Assembly: GCA_000310025.1 (NCBI GenBank)
Contig: FN649737.1
Location: forward strand, 3,680,378 to 3,744,377
Direction: 5' to 3'
DNA: 64,000 nucleotides
DNA from: Ectocarpus siliculosus
Taxonomy: Eukaryota; Sar; Phaeophyceae; Ectocarpales; Ectocarpaceae
Shown: positions 1 through 11,700 of the stretch, piece after piece
Layout of the letters: each line of letters starts with the position of its first letter
Position numbering within the stretch: position 1 is the first letter of the stretch
The notes under the pieces: generated by a model
Database searches by the model: none
The model's input: the letters and a program-made list of their open reading frames with translations, nothing else
Told to the model about the DNA's origin: nothing
Position numbers and translations under genes: made by a program

Positions 1-1600
1 GGGTACTTTTCGATGAGGGCGTTGAACTTCCGTTCGAACTTCGCCAATGACAGCTGCTGACGCACACACCTGAACTCGTCCATGAAAGGCTGCGGAAAAC
101 ACAAACGACGTGGGCCGGGTGGGTGTTGCGTGAGTTGGGGCCTTTGCGATATGGGCTACCGGTCTGTACGATTGACTGCCACCAACAACCCCGTACACTT
201 CGTTAGCGCTAAGGCGAGACGAGGAGAGGGTTGAAAAAACTCAGCGACATACCATTGGTGCTTACAACCTGCTGCTGCTGCTGCTGCTTTTTCTGTGTGC
301 ACTGGACGTCGTGAGGTATGTTTCCGTCGAAGCCGAGGTCGTCTCCGCATCACGGTCTACGCAGAGACGCTGGATATCACTCTTCCAAGTAGGCGACACT
401 GATCCATGACAACGCACCAACTCGCACAGGGGATACAAGCGGGAGTGGGGGAGGGGGGCTAGAGTGGGCAGCGTACGTCGCGCGACCAGGACAATACGAG
501 AGGCCAGACTAACCACGCCAACACACACAGTAGAGCGCACCTTCATGTACCCACCAAGGACTTTAGCGAGGGCCTTGATAACGTTCTGGTTGAGGTGCCA
601 TAAATTGCGCCTCGCCAGCGCGTCCGGGAACACCTCTCGCACCGCCGCCGTCATCGCCGCGTCCGCGTCCTGGATGAAGGTATCCGGCTGCTTCCCGCGA
701 GACTCCAACGCACTCTTCAACATCCACAGGAAAGTGTCCGTTGTGGTGTCGGCCGTTATGCTTTGGCCGACGATCCGCGTCCGATACTCCGAATCGACGA
801 CAGCGAGCACACCGAGAGGCATACGGTATCTGTTCTTGACAGCGGTGTCGTCGTAGAGCGCAACGTGACCGTACCGATTCCAAAGCGCCACCTGCGTATT
901 CGGAGCATGACGTCGAAGGGGATCGAGAGCACTTAATTGTGGGTGTGACGTGTGTTGGACGCGTCACAACGCACCCCCACCCTTGCCTACGGCGTGCTTT
1001 CGGTCAGACGTCCTACATTTGCGGACGGCGAAGCGGTACGTGCGAGATGCTAAAATGAAAGCAAACCTTCCGGCTGGGGAATATTCGTATGGGGCACAAC
1101 GACCGGCGACCTACCTGCTCTCTCGTTTGCCACCAGATGTGCGTCAGGCGGCCGCTGTCATCCATCTTGATCTCGCACACTCCGCCGTCGGCCGTCGCGG
1201 CCATGACCTGAAATTGCAACATGTTAAGCGCCCGGAAACATCGAGGGCATCAGCGCAAAACCACGACGACGGCACGGCACACATTTTTTACCTCCAACAT
1301 TTCTTGGTTTGGTGTCATGGGGCATATATTCTCCCGGTTGTCACCTGCGATCGTATGTGTCTTGTCGCCCGGATACCGCCTTGAGCAAAACCCAACATCC
1401 CACACACAAACAAGAGAGGCAACAGTCTCAACGGACACATGGACACACCTCTTCGTACGCATCGGCAGCATCTCTCGGCTTCTCCGCCCCGTGCACAATG
1501 GCAGCTGCGTTCTGCACCGCGCGCTTGTTGATGTCGATGTCGCTGTCCTCGTGCAACGCCTTCATTGCTTTCGTCACCTCTTTTGGCTTCATCCCATGAC
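1..1600 (-). CDS. MULE-type transposase, partial (3' end beyond window)
   Basis: Four exons on the minus strand join in phase: 1600-1449, 1207-1115, 891-541 and 89-1, each bordered by AG acceptors and GT donors. The joined protein reads like the catalytic core of Mutator-like (MULE/FAR1-type) transposases. It has a pre-core helical segment, a strand ending LTHIWWQT, then VALYDDTAVKNRY with the first acidic residue and the RMPLGVLAVVD strand. A second acidic site lies in TFIQDADAAM, followed by RNLWHLNQNV. It continues into KFERKFNALIEKYP at the window edge. The third acidic residue should lie further left. No in-frame stop is seen in the four exons, so it may be a recent copy or a domesticated gene. 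Terminal inverted repeats cannot be seen in the window. The true 5' exon was not identified. The family call is firm; activity is unknown. Confidence 0.85.
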
Positions 1601-1805
1601 CTGCGCCGTATGGGAGAGCCGGGAGCACAAAAATAAGTGGCGTGTCACAGACAAACAGGGTAACAATGTGGAGGCGACAGCAGTACCACGCTTCAAGGGC
1701 CGTTCGTCATGCGGCATCATGAACTACCAACCATGGACAAACCGTGGGATACGACGGGAGCCACTGTAGACCTACTCCAACGAGTTCAATCTTCCTTGCC
1801 CCATA

Positions 1806-2750
1806 TTTGATTCACAAGACAAGACAAATGAAACGTTTCGCCGTCCACCGCTGAGTACACGAAAACAGCGAACCGAACGTGCACGCGTTGAAAGGCACGA
1901 GGTGCAGCACAGCAGGGACAATCAATTGGCGTGCTACACCCACGGAAACAATGGCAGGGCCTCTACAGGGAGCCTTGATGTGGACCGGGGGAATGCCAGA
2001 TACCGGTGCTCTTTTCATGGGGCCAAGGGGAACAGCAGCAGCAACATCAAGTAAAGCACACAAAAAAACATTGTGGGTGTCACGCCGAACGGCACGTGTC
2101 AAGCACCAACCCGTCTCGCCTGCGTTTCCGGCGGGGGGCTGGTGGTCAATGTCTGCTGCTGTTGTTGCTGTACGGGGTGGGCTTGTACAGGGTAGCCCGC
2201 AAAACCTCCGGCGGCCCCAGCATCGGGAGCACCCACAGGGGCCGGAGTTCCCAACGGCAGACCAGTGCGAGGTGAAAGCATGGCCTGCAACCGCACGCGA
2301 AACCCACCACGCGGCGGAATGGAAGGACACCATGTCAACGTTTGATCACAAGACAAGACAAATGAAACGTTTCGCCGTCCACCGCTGAGTACACGAAAAC
2401 AGCGAACCGTACGTGCACGCGTTGAAAGGCACGAGGTACAGCACAGCAGCGACAATCCACTGGCGTGCTACACCCACGGAACAAACATTGCCGGTGTCAC
2501 GTCGAACCGCACTTGTCAAACATCAACCCGTCTCGCCTGCGTTTCCGGCGGAGGGCTGGTGGTCAATATCTGCTGCTGTTGTTGCTGTACGGGGTGGGCT
2601 TGTACAGGGTAGCCCGCAAAGGCTCCCGCAGCGCCAGCATGACGAGCACCGTAAGAGGCCGACAGAGCAGCACTGGATGGAAGCATTCCTAGCAATGACA
2701 CTACCGCACGGCAGGCCACGGGTCCCACGACGCGAACATGGAGGGTAGAC
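1806..2750. repeat. Degenerate tandem duplication, two copies
   Basis: The segment starting with acaagacaagacaaatgaaa near 1815 recurs near 2346, and the following sequence (gcacgcgttgaaaggcacga and onward) is nearly identical in both copies. The second copy lacks about 115 bases present at roughly 1950-2075, then resumes its match at the block containing cccgtctcgcctgcgtttcc (2108 and 2526). Offset is about 530 bases before the deletion and 416 after it. No convincing gene is seen; ORFs here are repeat translations. Confidence 0.85.
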
Positions 2751-4016
2751 ACATGAAGTTAATGGGGTTGGGCAAGTGCGTGCACAATGCCTGCACCTCT
2801 ACCAGCCCAGCACTGCTGTAGCACCACCATACAGCCGAGCAGCCAGAAGAAAAGACTCCGGACTATACGGCAAGGACAACAGGCAGGGCCTGGCCTGGCC
2901 TGACCACACCAGTGCAGGCACATGATCACCAACGTACGTACGACGGCAACAACAGGTACAGAGCAGCATCGACACGTGGGACAGCATGAGGGAGGCTGCA
3001 ACACAGGAGACAGACCAACACACACATGGCGCTGGTGCGGGTGCGGCCGTTGCTATTTTATTTCCAAAAAAAACATCACAGAGAGGGTGAGGGTGAGGCA
3101 CAGACACAGAGGATGCACGGACGCCTGTCGGGACGGGATCTCACCAGTTATCGTTGTGTGTTGTCTCCTCGTCTTCCCCCAGCGTGCGGGTGCGTGTCGC
3201 CGCCTTCAGACGGCTCTCCGCCGCCGTGATTATCGCTGCTTTTATAGGAGAGGGAGAAGAACCTCTTCGGGGACACTCCGGGCGGTTTCCCGGGGTTTCG
3301 ATCCGTCTGGATGTTTGGACTGTGGTTCTCTTCTATAATCCATGGATTGCAAATATTCGCGCCCAAAAACGTCTCAGACTCAATCTACGGCGCCCCCAGA
3401 GCTAGAGTGCTCCTGCTGCTGGGGTAGTGAGAGGTGCCAGATACGCGCACCAACGACGCCAACACGCGTGTCGGGCACGCTTCATTGCCTGCCAAGAGCC
3501 TGTGTTGTTGGCTGGCTGCTACATGGGCATGTGAATATTGAGATGGCGGAGCCAACGTCAACGGTCGAAGCAGCAGCCGAGAACATCAAATAGCATCGGC
3601 GGTAGCGGGACAGCAGAGCGAGCGCTAGGATCTACTGCTGCTGTTGATACTGCAGGGGTTGGAAAGAGGAGCGAGGTGCGAGGTTGGTTGTTGGTGCGTG
3701 GTTGTATGTTGGCAGAGCTTGGTGCTCCCAAGCTGACTTTTGAAAATGGATCGGTTCCGCCGGGTGTCTCTATTTGCCGTAACGGCAGTTTGAAATTGTA
3801 CCTTCTTAAGCAGAGAGGAACACTCTACAATATCTGTAATCAGTGTCTCCGCACGCAGCGATCCCTAGCGATGCACTGCTGTTGTCCTTCACCTCCAGAC
3901 GAGCCATTTGTCTCCAATGATGAGCACGGCACACAATCCTACGAGTCATCCAAAACACGCCAAAACATGTCGGTACGCCGGTGTCTTTACAGGAGGGATT
4001 ACGGCAGACGACGCCC
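2751..4016. other. Intergenic region upstream of the giant gene
   Basis: No coding exon is supported. The promoter of the downstream gene should lie here, but no TATA-like or initiator motif stands out. A pyrimidine-rich AG at 3981-3992 could be a 3' splice site, which would make a further 5' non-coding exon possible. Confidence 0.5.
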
Positions 4017-5720
4017 ATGGTTGAAGACGAGAGGCTTGCGGAGGATGCTCGGCAGCCGGAGCAATCATCGCACGCCGACTTCGCTGCCCAGCAGCGACAC
4101 CTCCAGCGCCTCGTGGTGTCGCTCGATGCCACGCTTGGCTCCCTCCTGGCCCCACAGCAGTCCAAGCTGCAGCGCCCATCTTCTACGCCACACCGTACAT
4201 CATCGCCAGCAAGCAGCAAGACCGGCAAGGGCAGTGCAGCAGAGGGTGCTCCCGCTACTGCTGCTGCGGCGTCTCCACGCGGCAGCGGTGCTACCGGAAG
4301 CGCCGACAACGCCCCACAGATCACACCAGAGAGCGCGGTAGCCTTGGCGGCCGAAGCCCTCGCGGCCGTCAAGGCCTCACTTGCACTCGCACAGCACGAG
4401 CACGGGCCGCGCCCCGCAAACGGCAAGGACGACAGCGCGAGGAACAGGGACCGCGGCGGTGGTGGTGGTGGCCGAGAGCTGCGAGTGGCGCTCGCTCGCG
4501 CGATAGGGGCGCTGAGGAATGCCTGCGTCGGCGCCGCCAGCTCAACGGCCGAGCTGCTCGGAGGCGAAGATCCCACGGGTTTCGCCCAGGTGAGTGATGG
4601 CATCAGATGGTGATTTGGCGAGTTGTTGCTGACGTCGCTCAGGTGTGGGAGATCTTTCAGATGGTGATTTGGGGAATGGTTGTTGACGGCGCTCAGGTTG
4701 TGGGAGATCATCTCAGATGTTGATTTGGCGAGTTGTTGTTGGCGTGCCTAACGCGAATACCAATGTGGCGGCTATAGTTGTCAAACTCCCTCGCAGCCTG
4801 ACCTCCTCCAAGATTTCGGAGTCCTTGAATATTTTGATGAAGGGGGGATATGAAACATGGCACTGTATTTTTTGTCGTATGCGATGGGGGTGGAGGAGAT
4901 GACAAGTGCGACGCCGTCACTATCCCTCTCCCCCACCAGCCACCGCCCGCTTCTCGAAGCCGACGGGAGCGCTTTGCACGCCAGATCATCCCATCAATAC
5001 GCTTATCTCCGTTGATCGATCGCGCCCCCCTACCTATCTCGTTGCCCAGGAGGTAAGAGCTCTCGCCAACGCCCACGAGAAGGAGCTGGAGCAGGCCATG
5101 GTGGAAGACATGGAGGGCCAGGTAGGTGCTCCTCCTACTGCTGCTGCTGCTGCTGCTGCTGCTGGAGGAGGAAATGGCGGCGACGAGGTGCCCGTTGCAT
5201 CTTCCGGGCCCGCGGTGGCGGTAGGCCTGGAGTTCTGGTCTCGGCAGAGCGACCTGTGGAGTGGGGTCTTTACCGAGCAACAGACGGGGCTGCTGCAGAT
5301 GGTTCGGGCTCAGGAGGCCGAGCTGCGGCAGGGAAAGCGGCGGATTTCCTCTCTCGAGCAGGAGCTGGCCGCCCTCGACGAAAAGCGCAAGGAAATCGCA
5401 GCCGCCGCCGCCGCCGCCGCCGCCGCCGCTAAGACGGCGAACGCCTCCGGTGCCGGTAAGGAGGGGGGGAAGAGCGGCAACAACCGGGATGAGGGCCACG
5501 CCGACCGTTCCCTGAAGGAGTCCGAGGTCAACGACTGGCGGAGGCGGCTGGAGCGGATGCAAGCGGAGCACGAGAGACGGCTGTCCGCGGTGCGGGAGCG
5601 GGAGGTGGCGGTGCAGGCGGCGGAGCTGAGGGTGGAGGGCCGCGCGAGGGAGCTGGGGTCGGAGCGGGACCGGCTCGCGGCGGGGGCCGTGGCTCTGTCC
5701 GCTGAGGCGGACGGCTTGAG
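4017..5720 (+). other. Giant gene exons 1-2: low-complexity head and start of coiled coil
   Basis: Exon 1 is 4017-4589 and ends TTCGCCCAG before GTGAGT, phase 0. It encodes an Ala/Ser/Gly-rich, probably disordered head with a short amphipathic stretch (RVALARAIGALRNA) and a Gly run. Exon 2 is 5050-5720, phase 2 end (Arg codon AG/G). It holds two Ala runs encoded by GCT and GCC repeats, a segment LEFWSRQSDLWSGVF that is unusually aromatic for this protein, and then the first strong coiled coil from about 5520 (NDWRRRLERMQAEHERR). Confidence 0.8.
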
Positions 5721-8700
5721 GTGCGACGGTGGAGTTGATGGGCGGCCGACTTGTACCGTAGGTGGCGGAAGATATCACACCCACAAGGCTCGATTGCTCC
5801 GGAGCAGAAAGAGTGGCGGTCGCGCGCGGCGTTGGGACCGTCTCGTCGAGAGAGGACTCCCCAAAATGTGTCGTTGGATTTGCGCAACCTCTTCCGTCGT
5901 TGAGATTTGAAAATTGGTCCGGGTGTTTGCTGCCTTCTATGTCACGTACGTAGTCTAGTTCCGGGTGTCCCAATAGTGTGCCCCGAGAGTTGCACTCTGT
6001 GAAGGGGATTGCTCTATTGCAAGCGGGTAACCTCGCCCTAGCACTCAAGGTTTAATCGTTCTGCCTGTCGGTGTGGGATTCGGTCCTGTGGCGATGGCTG
6101 TTTGCTTTTTTCTAGTATCTCTGTCTGTCTGTCTGTCTGTCTATCTCTCTCTCTCTCTCTCTGCCCCCGTACCTGCCACTGTTTACTGACCTCTCTGCCC
6201 GTCTCCGATGTGTGGAGGGTGTGTAGAGGTCCGTGGTGCGCCTGGGGTCGTTCCCCACCCCCCCTTCAATCTTTCGTTGGTGTCTCGCCGTCTCGTCCTT
6301 TTATGGTAGTCTGACTTGCGATTCACTCTGTGCGATCTCGAAACGTTGCTGGTAAGGGCGGGAGCGAAGGACGCAGCTGAGAGGGAACGAAAGCTGGCCT
6401 CGTGGCAAGCCGGGCTGGACAAGAGAGAGCTCGCAGCGGAAGACGTACGTGAGCGGTCGAGGCACCTGGAAGAGATGGAGAGACAGGTATGCACAGGTTA
6501 CGGTTACCGTTCGTGTTGGTGTTGCACCAACGGTATTCTTGCGAATCCTACCAGCAGCCGCGGCAGCATACGTGCGCTTGATATCTCCAAGTGACGTGTG
6601 AGGTACGGAAAGCCAGGGGTGCACACGCGATAGAGGGATTTTCGGAGTGTGATTGTTGTTGGTGGTGTGTGTGCTGTGGTGTTCCACCGTTGCGCTTGTG
6701 TTGCGTTTCACGCTAAATCTAGGTGGGAAAAACCTGTCCAAAAGTAACGGCCGAAGGACAAACTGCTCACTCTGATTATTGCTACAAAGCAGATGCTTGT
6801 TTGTCGCCCATCCCGGAACACTACGGAATAGACTACATTTACCTCTGTTGGTGTGGCGAATGCAATCCGTGCGTGTTCAACTGCGTCTGTTTGTGCGGTT
6901 GGATGCCTCTCAGCCTGTACCGTAACTCCTTTTCAGCAAGGTTCCGTTCTTGGATATTGGGTGGAAACAACGTAGACTCCAAGTCTCTTCCCACCCAGGG
7001 AGCATCGGACCTTCTGGGAACTCTGCACAAAACCTAGCATGCCATTCGACACCTTAGTGCCAACACGTCCCTTTGTTGGCGGTGCTGTTGATGATGATAC
7101 TAGCGTTGTTTTATAGAAAACCAGGGGCGGTGAGTGACGATACAGCAACCACCCTTTGTGTTCAACGAACCGCTTGCAATTTGTTTGGCACTAAAGCGCG
7201 TGCTGTACGGCATTGCCCTCAGATGGTTGTCGGGTGCCGAAACCCTCAAACGAAGATCACGTCTCTCGCGACGTGATGGATTTCAAACACCGGAAAACGG
7301 TATCACCACAACCCTGCTTTCCTCGTTGAACTACCGAGGGCCGAGCATCAGGACGTTTTTCTCCTTGCGGTGCCCCCGGTCGATCGAACACGCCGCAGGC
7401 GAGGGAACGCGAGCACGAGGCAAAGGAAAGCCTCTCGCTGCTGGAGGAGCAGCTGTCGGTCAAGGAGAAGACGCTCGCTATTGTAGAGGCCGACCTAGAA
7501 AAGGTGAGAGCGGTTTTTGACGGTAGACACGGCGATGCTGTAGCACGGGGGATTGGTTGTTGGAACCGTTCGTATGTAGTAGGAGCGGTGTAGACGGCAG
7601 ACATGATGACGCTGCAGCATGGGGGCTGGTTCTTGGAACGGTTCGGATGTATACACCCGGCAAGAGGAGGTACACGAAGGAGAAGGTTGACGTGACTCGA
7701 TGAGAGTCAGGTCGAGAAACGAAGGAAGCCAAGCGCGTCTGTGGGACACGGAGCGGATACCGTGTTGGAAGTTTACCATGGAACGGTTCGAGCTACTTCT
7801 GTGTAATAGTTGTGGTGTTCGTGCACCTACAGACCGTGTCTGTCGACATCTCTCGTGAGCTAGTTGGGCGCCCCTGCAAACTATCTATTCACGTAGGAGG
7901 GCAGCTCTCCCGACTTGAATAGACAAATATAGAGGCGAAAGGTGTGGGGTAAGAGTGACCCCCTTCGATGGAAAGGTTCAACGGAAAGGTTGCTGCCCCA
8001 TGGCGACGTCCGACTACTCTCTGTGTCCGTAATACGGGGTTTCGGTGTCACCCGCGTCGACGCTTACTTCCGTGGTAATTCTGTGTGTCGATTCCGTGAT
8101 AATCCCGTGGTGCAATTCCAGGCCCGCCGGGACATGGCCGAGCGTGAGGAGGCGGTGCAACGGGACCGACGAGAAGCCTCCAGCAAGGTGCAAGACGAGT
8201 CGAGGCTGGAGAAGGAGCGGCTCGACAAGGAGGTAGCCAGACTGAGGCAGGAGGAGCGTAGGCTCGACGGTCTTAACCGCGAGCTGGACGAAAAGACCCT
8301 CCAGGTACGGTCGCTATGCCCGCTTCAAAGCCGCTCAGGGAAAGTGCACTCTCTGCGTAAATATGTATGCGACATTTGTTTTCAGACCATGATGCCCCGT
8401 GATTTCACAATTGCATGGGGGGGGGGGGGTGAAACCTTCAAGAACATTTCGCCGCGTAAAAGACGATTTGTAATCGAACACGCGCGCGTTTGAGTGTGCT
8501 GGTGCCGTGCCGGGCTGCTGTGGTTGACGACGCAGACGGACGGCGTTGCATGGCCGACAGCGACTGAGTGATTGTCGCGAGTTTGACGGCAGGCTTGACG
8601 AGGTGGCGGAAATGTTGGGGGTCTGAAGGCCTAGAGCACTTTACTCTACCGGTGATGAGAACGGGCCGTTCTTGCGGGGTGGAGAATGTTGTAGTTTCCC

Positions 8701-11700
8701 GGCGCACTGAGTGAGCTGGGCTAGGTAGGGCCAGCAGCAGCGGCGTGAGAACCTACCCCACGGCAGTGATACGTATCCCCGAAACTCCTTCCGAGGGGAG
8801 TACAAGACTGACGTATCTTAACATTGGTCAGCCGATTAGCGCTATCGATGCTGACAGCAAAGACACACGCAAGCACGTCTAATCACCCACGGCCCACCCC
8901 CACCTACCCTTCACTCCGCGGACCCCCTACCTACCCTTCACACCCACGGGCCCCCCACCTACCCTTCACTCCGCGGACTCGCCACCTACCCTTTTCCCCA
9001 CGGACCCCTCACCAACCTTCACTCTGCGGACCCGGCGGCGGCGGCAGCTGAGGGAAGAGCTTCGGCGAGAAGCGCAGCGCCTGTCTCGAGCAGAGGAAGA
9101 GGGGAAGATCGCTCTGGCGAAGGACCAGCGGGAGTTGCAGAGGAGCCGGGAGGCCGTGAGGGAGGAGGAGGAGCAGGTGGAGGCCCTCGGGCTGGAGGCG
9201 GAGAGGGCGAAGGCGGAGGCTCGGGCGGCCCGCGACGCGGTGGAGCTTGAGCGCAGGGAGATGCTCAAGGGCTTCTCGGAAGTCAGGGGGGCCTTGGAGG
9301 TACGGTTAGCCTGGGGGGGGTACCCAGCTGTTGACTCTCAAGTAGTTGATCGTTGACCTCGCTCTTTCTGTAGAGGCGAGTGGCCCCGTTTCTGTTTCTC
9401 TTATGAGAGCAGTCTCGCGATCGTTTTCGTTTCGACCGTGCCACGTTTTTTTTTAATAGTGTGTAGTAGTTCGTTTTCTCTCGTCCTTTTTGGCATTTTG
9501 TGGCCATTTATCTCCTGTTTGGCGGGATGATTGTTCACTACCGCTGTCCTTCCCGCTGCCCCTAATATTGTATCATGGTACTTTCTTTCCGGATGACATA
9601 GCTGCCAAGATGTGCTACTCGCGGTGGATGTGTTGTCTCAGTGCGAAGGAGGTTCCTGTGCATCCTTGAAGGAATCATTTTTTTGCTCCCCTGTTTGCGA
9701 TTGAGTGCCATGTCTTCACACGTGGTTCCTGATGCACAGAAGACGAGTGAAATATGGCACGGCACCAAGGACATTCGCTGTGCTTCGAGCATCGCCTATG
9801 AAATTTGGGATGCTCTTTGTCTCTCTTGTTCGTGCCCTCGCCAGACCGACTACGCATTGCGAATTTCTACTTTTTTGCATTCCGAGATTTACGTAAACCT
9901 GCCCGCGTACTAGTCTTGGGGTATTCTCCACATTCCTTATGCTGCAAGAACGTTCCGAGGAACGTTTTTGAGAAGGCACGAGCTCCGCAGGTCTCGCACC
10001 CTATTGCTCCAGGCAATGCAAAGCTGTTTCTGGTAAGTCTTACTACTCGTCTTGCTGTCGTTGTTGCAGGAGAAAGAGGCATCCCTTGGAAGGGAACGGG
10101 ATACCCTGTCAAGAGCTAAGGATCGTTTCGACAGGGAAATGGCTAAGACTGCAAAGCTTCAGAACAAGGAGTCGATCGCCTCCGTCAGGCGAGCGGAAGC
10201 AGAGAGGTTCGTTGACGGATGGACCGCCTTCGCGAGAAATTACGGTTGTGTGGAAATAAAACAGGGGGGGGGGGGTACGCAGACCCTATTCCAATCCCTA
10301 GCCCTATCCCGACTTCCCCCATTGCATGCTTTATCCACCATGTTGACTTAATAGAAGAACCTTGCGAAGACTGCTGTGACGGATCCGGCCTGAGTGTTCC
10401 GCTGTCTCCCTGAAATCTCGATGTCAACTCTTGGCAGCAGGGTGTGTTGATGTTGTTGTCGGTGTCTTCACAACAAGGACCATTCTGGTCTCCGCTCAGT
10501 AACGTCGGTACTGGTCCAACTGGTACAGACATCACAAGCCAACTACCCAAGAGGGGTGCATTCTAGAACGAAAACGTACGAACACACGAGCGTTTTCGCA
10601 TTTCATTTCGGCTAGTCTTTTGGTGATGGTGATCGCACCGCATCGCACCAAAGCACAGGGAAGAGACGAGAAACGAAACTATCGTTAGCCAAATATCAGC
10701 ATCAGCAACTGTTGATAACCACATCTATCTTGTACAGCAGCATCAACAACAATAATCGCTCTTGCCTCCTCTACTCTTCTCGCGTCAGAGACTTGGCGGT
10801 AGAAGAGAGCGAAGCAGCCAAGAAGTCTGCTAGGGAATTGGAAAGCCGGCTACGTGAAAGGCTCGAAGAGGTCGCCAAGCGAGAGGTATAAAATTGTCTG
10901 TAGCGAAAGGAAGTCCTTGAGAGCGCAGCCGAAGGTTTGTCCGACCCCAAAGTTTCATGTTACCAATGTCCAAAACAGGAGGGCCATCATTATCTTGGTA
11001 AGCCTACTGCAGTCGTGGCCGTCATCCCCAACAGCTGATTTCAGCCCTTGCCTTCAGTGAATTGATGACGCTGAAAGCTTGACGAGCGATGGTGTTGTCG
11101 CACCCAGCGTTCTCGTGTGTGTTGTGTTTTTCTCCTCGTCCACCTCGAGAGGAGATTTTCGTTTTTTCACAGCCTTTTTTTTTTCCTCGGAGGTGGAGAT
11201 CGTGTTTGATCGTACCAAAGGAGTTTATCCTTGATTGTTTAACGATCTCTGCTTTCTTTCAACCACGTGTTACACACGTCCTCCCCCTATTATCGAAGGT
11301 ATTTTGGCACGCATTCACAAGCGGGCGTCGTTGCTTGGCGCTGCTGGAATCGAATCTCGTTTGTGCGTGCCGCCGGCCACGAACCAAACGTGTCGTTAAT
11401 TCACAATAATTTCTACGATCTCGCCCCCCTTTTGACCCAAAATAATTACGGCGACTTCCACCAATTACTTCAGGTGAGTGAATTTCATTGCCGCCCTGTC
11501 TTGATCTGGAACGGACCCGTCATCTCACGTATAAAGTTCGGGAGGAGTAAGTCAATCGATTGAATTTGTTGGCCTTGCATTCTGTCTTCATCTGCAATCT
11601 GTCGCCCTACGTCGTCTCTCAGCGCAGTGAATCAATCGAGTGAACTTCTGTGTCAACCTGTCTATATCTGCAATGTTTTGTCTGACGAATATATCTCAGG

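Noticed and set aside
4708-6048. Minus-strand ORF of 446 codons
   Set aside because: Mirror of exons 1-2 and intron 1 of the giant gene; Pro/Ser/Leu composition is what the antisense of a coiled-coil coding strand gives.
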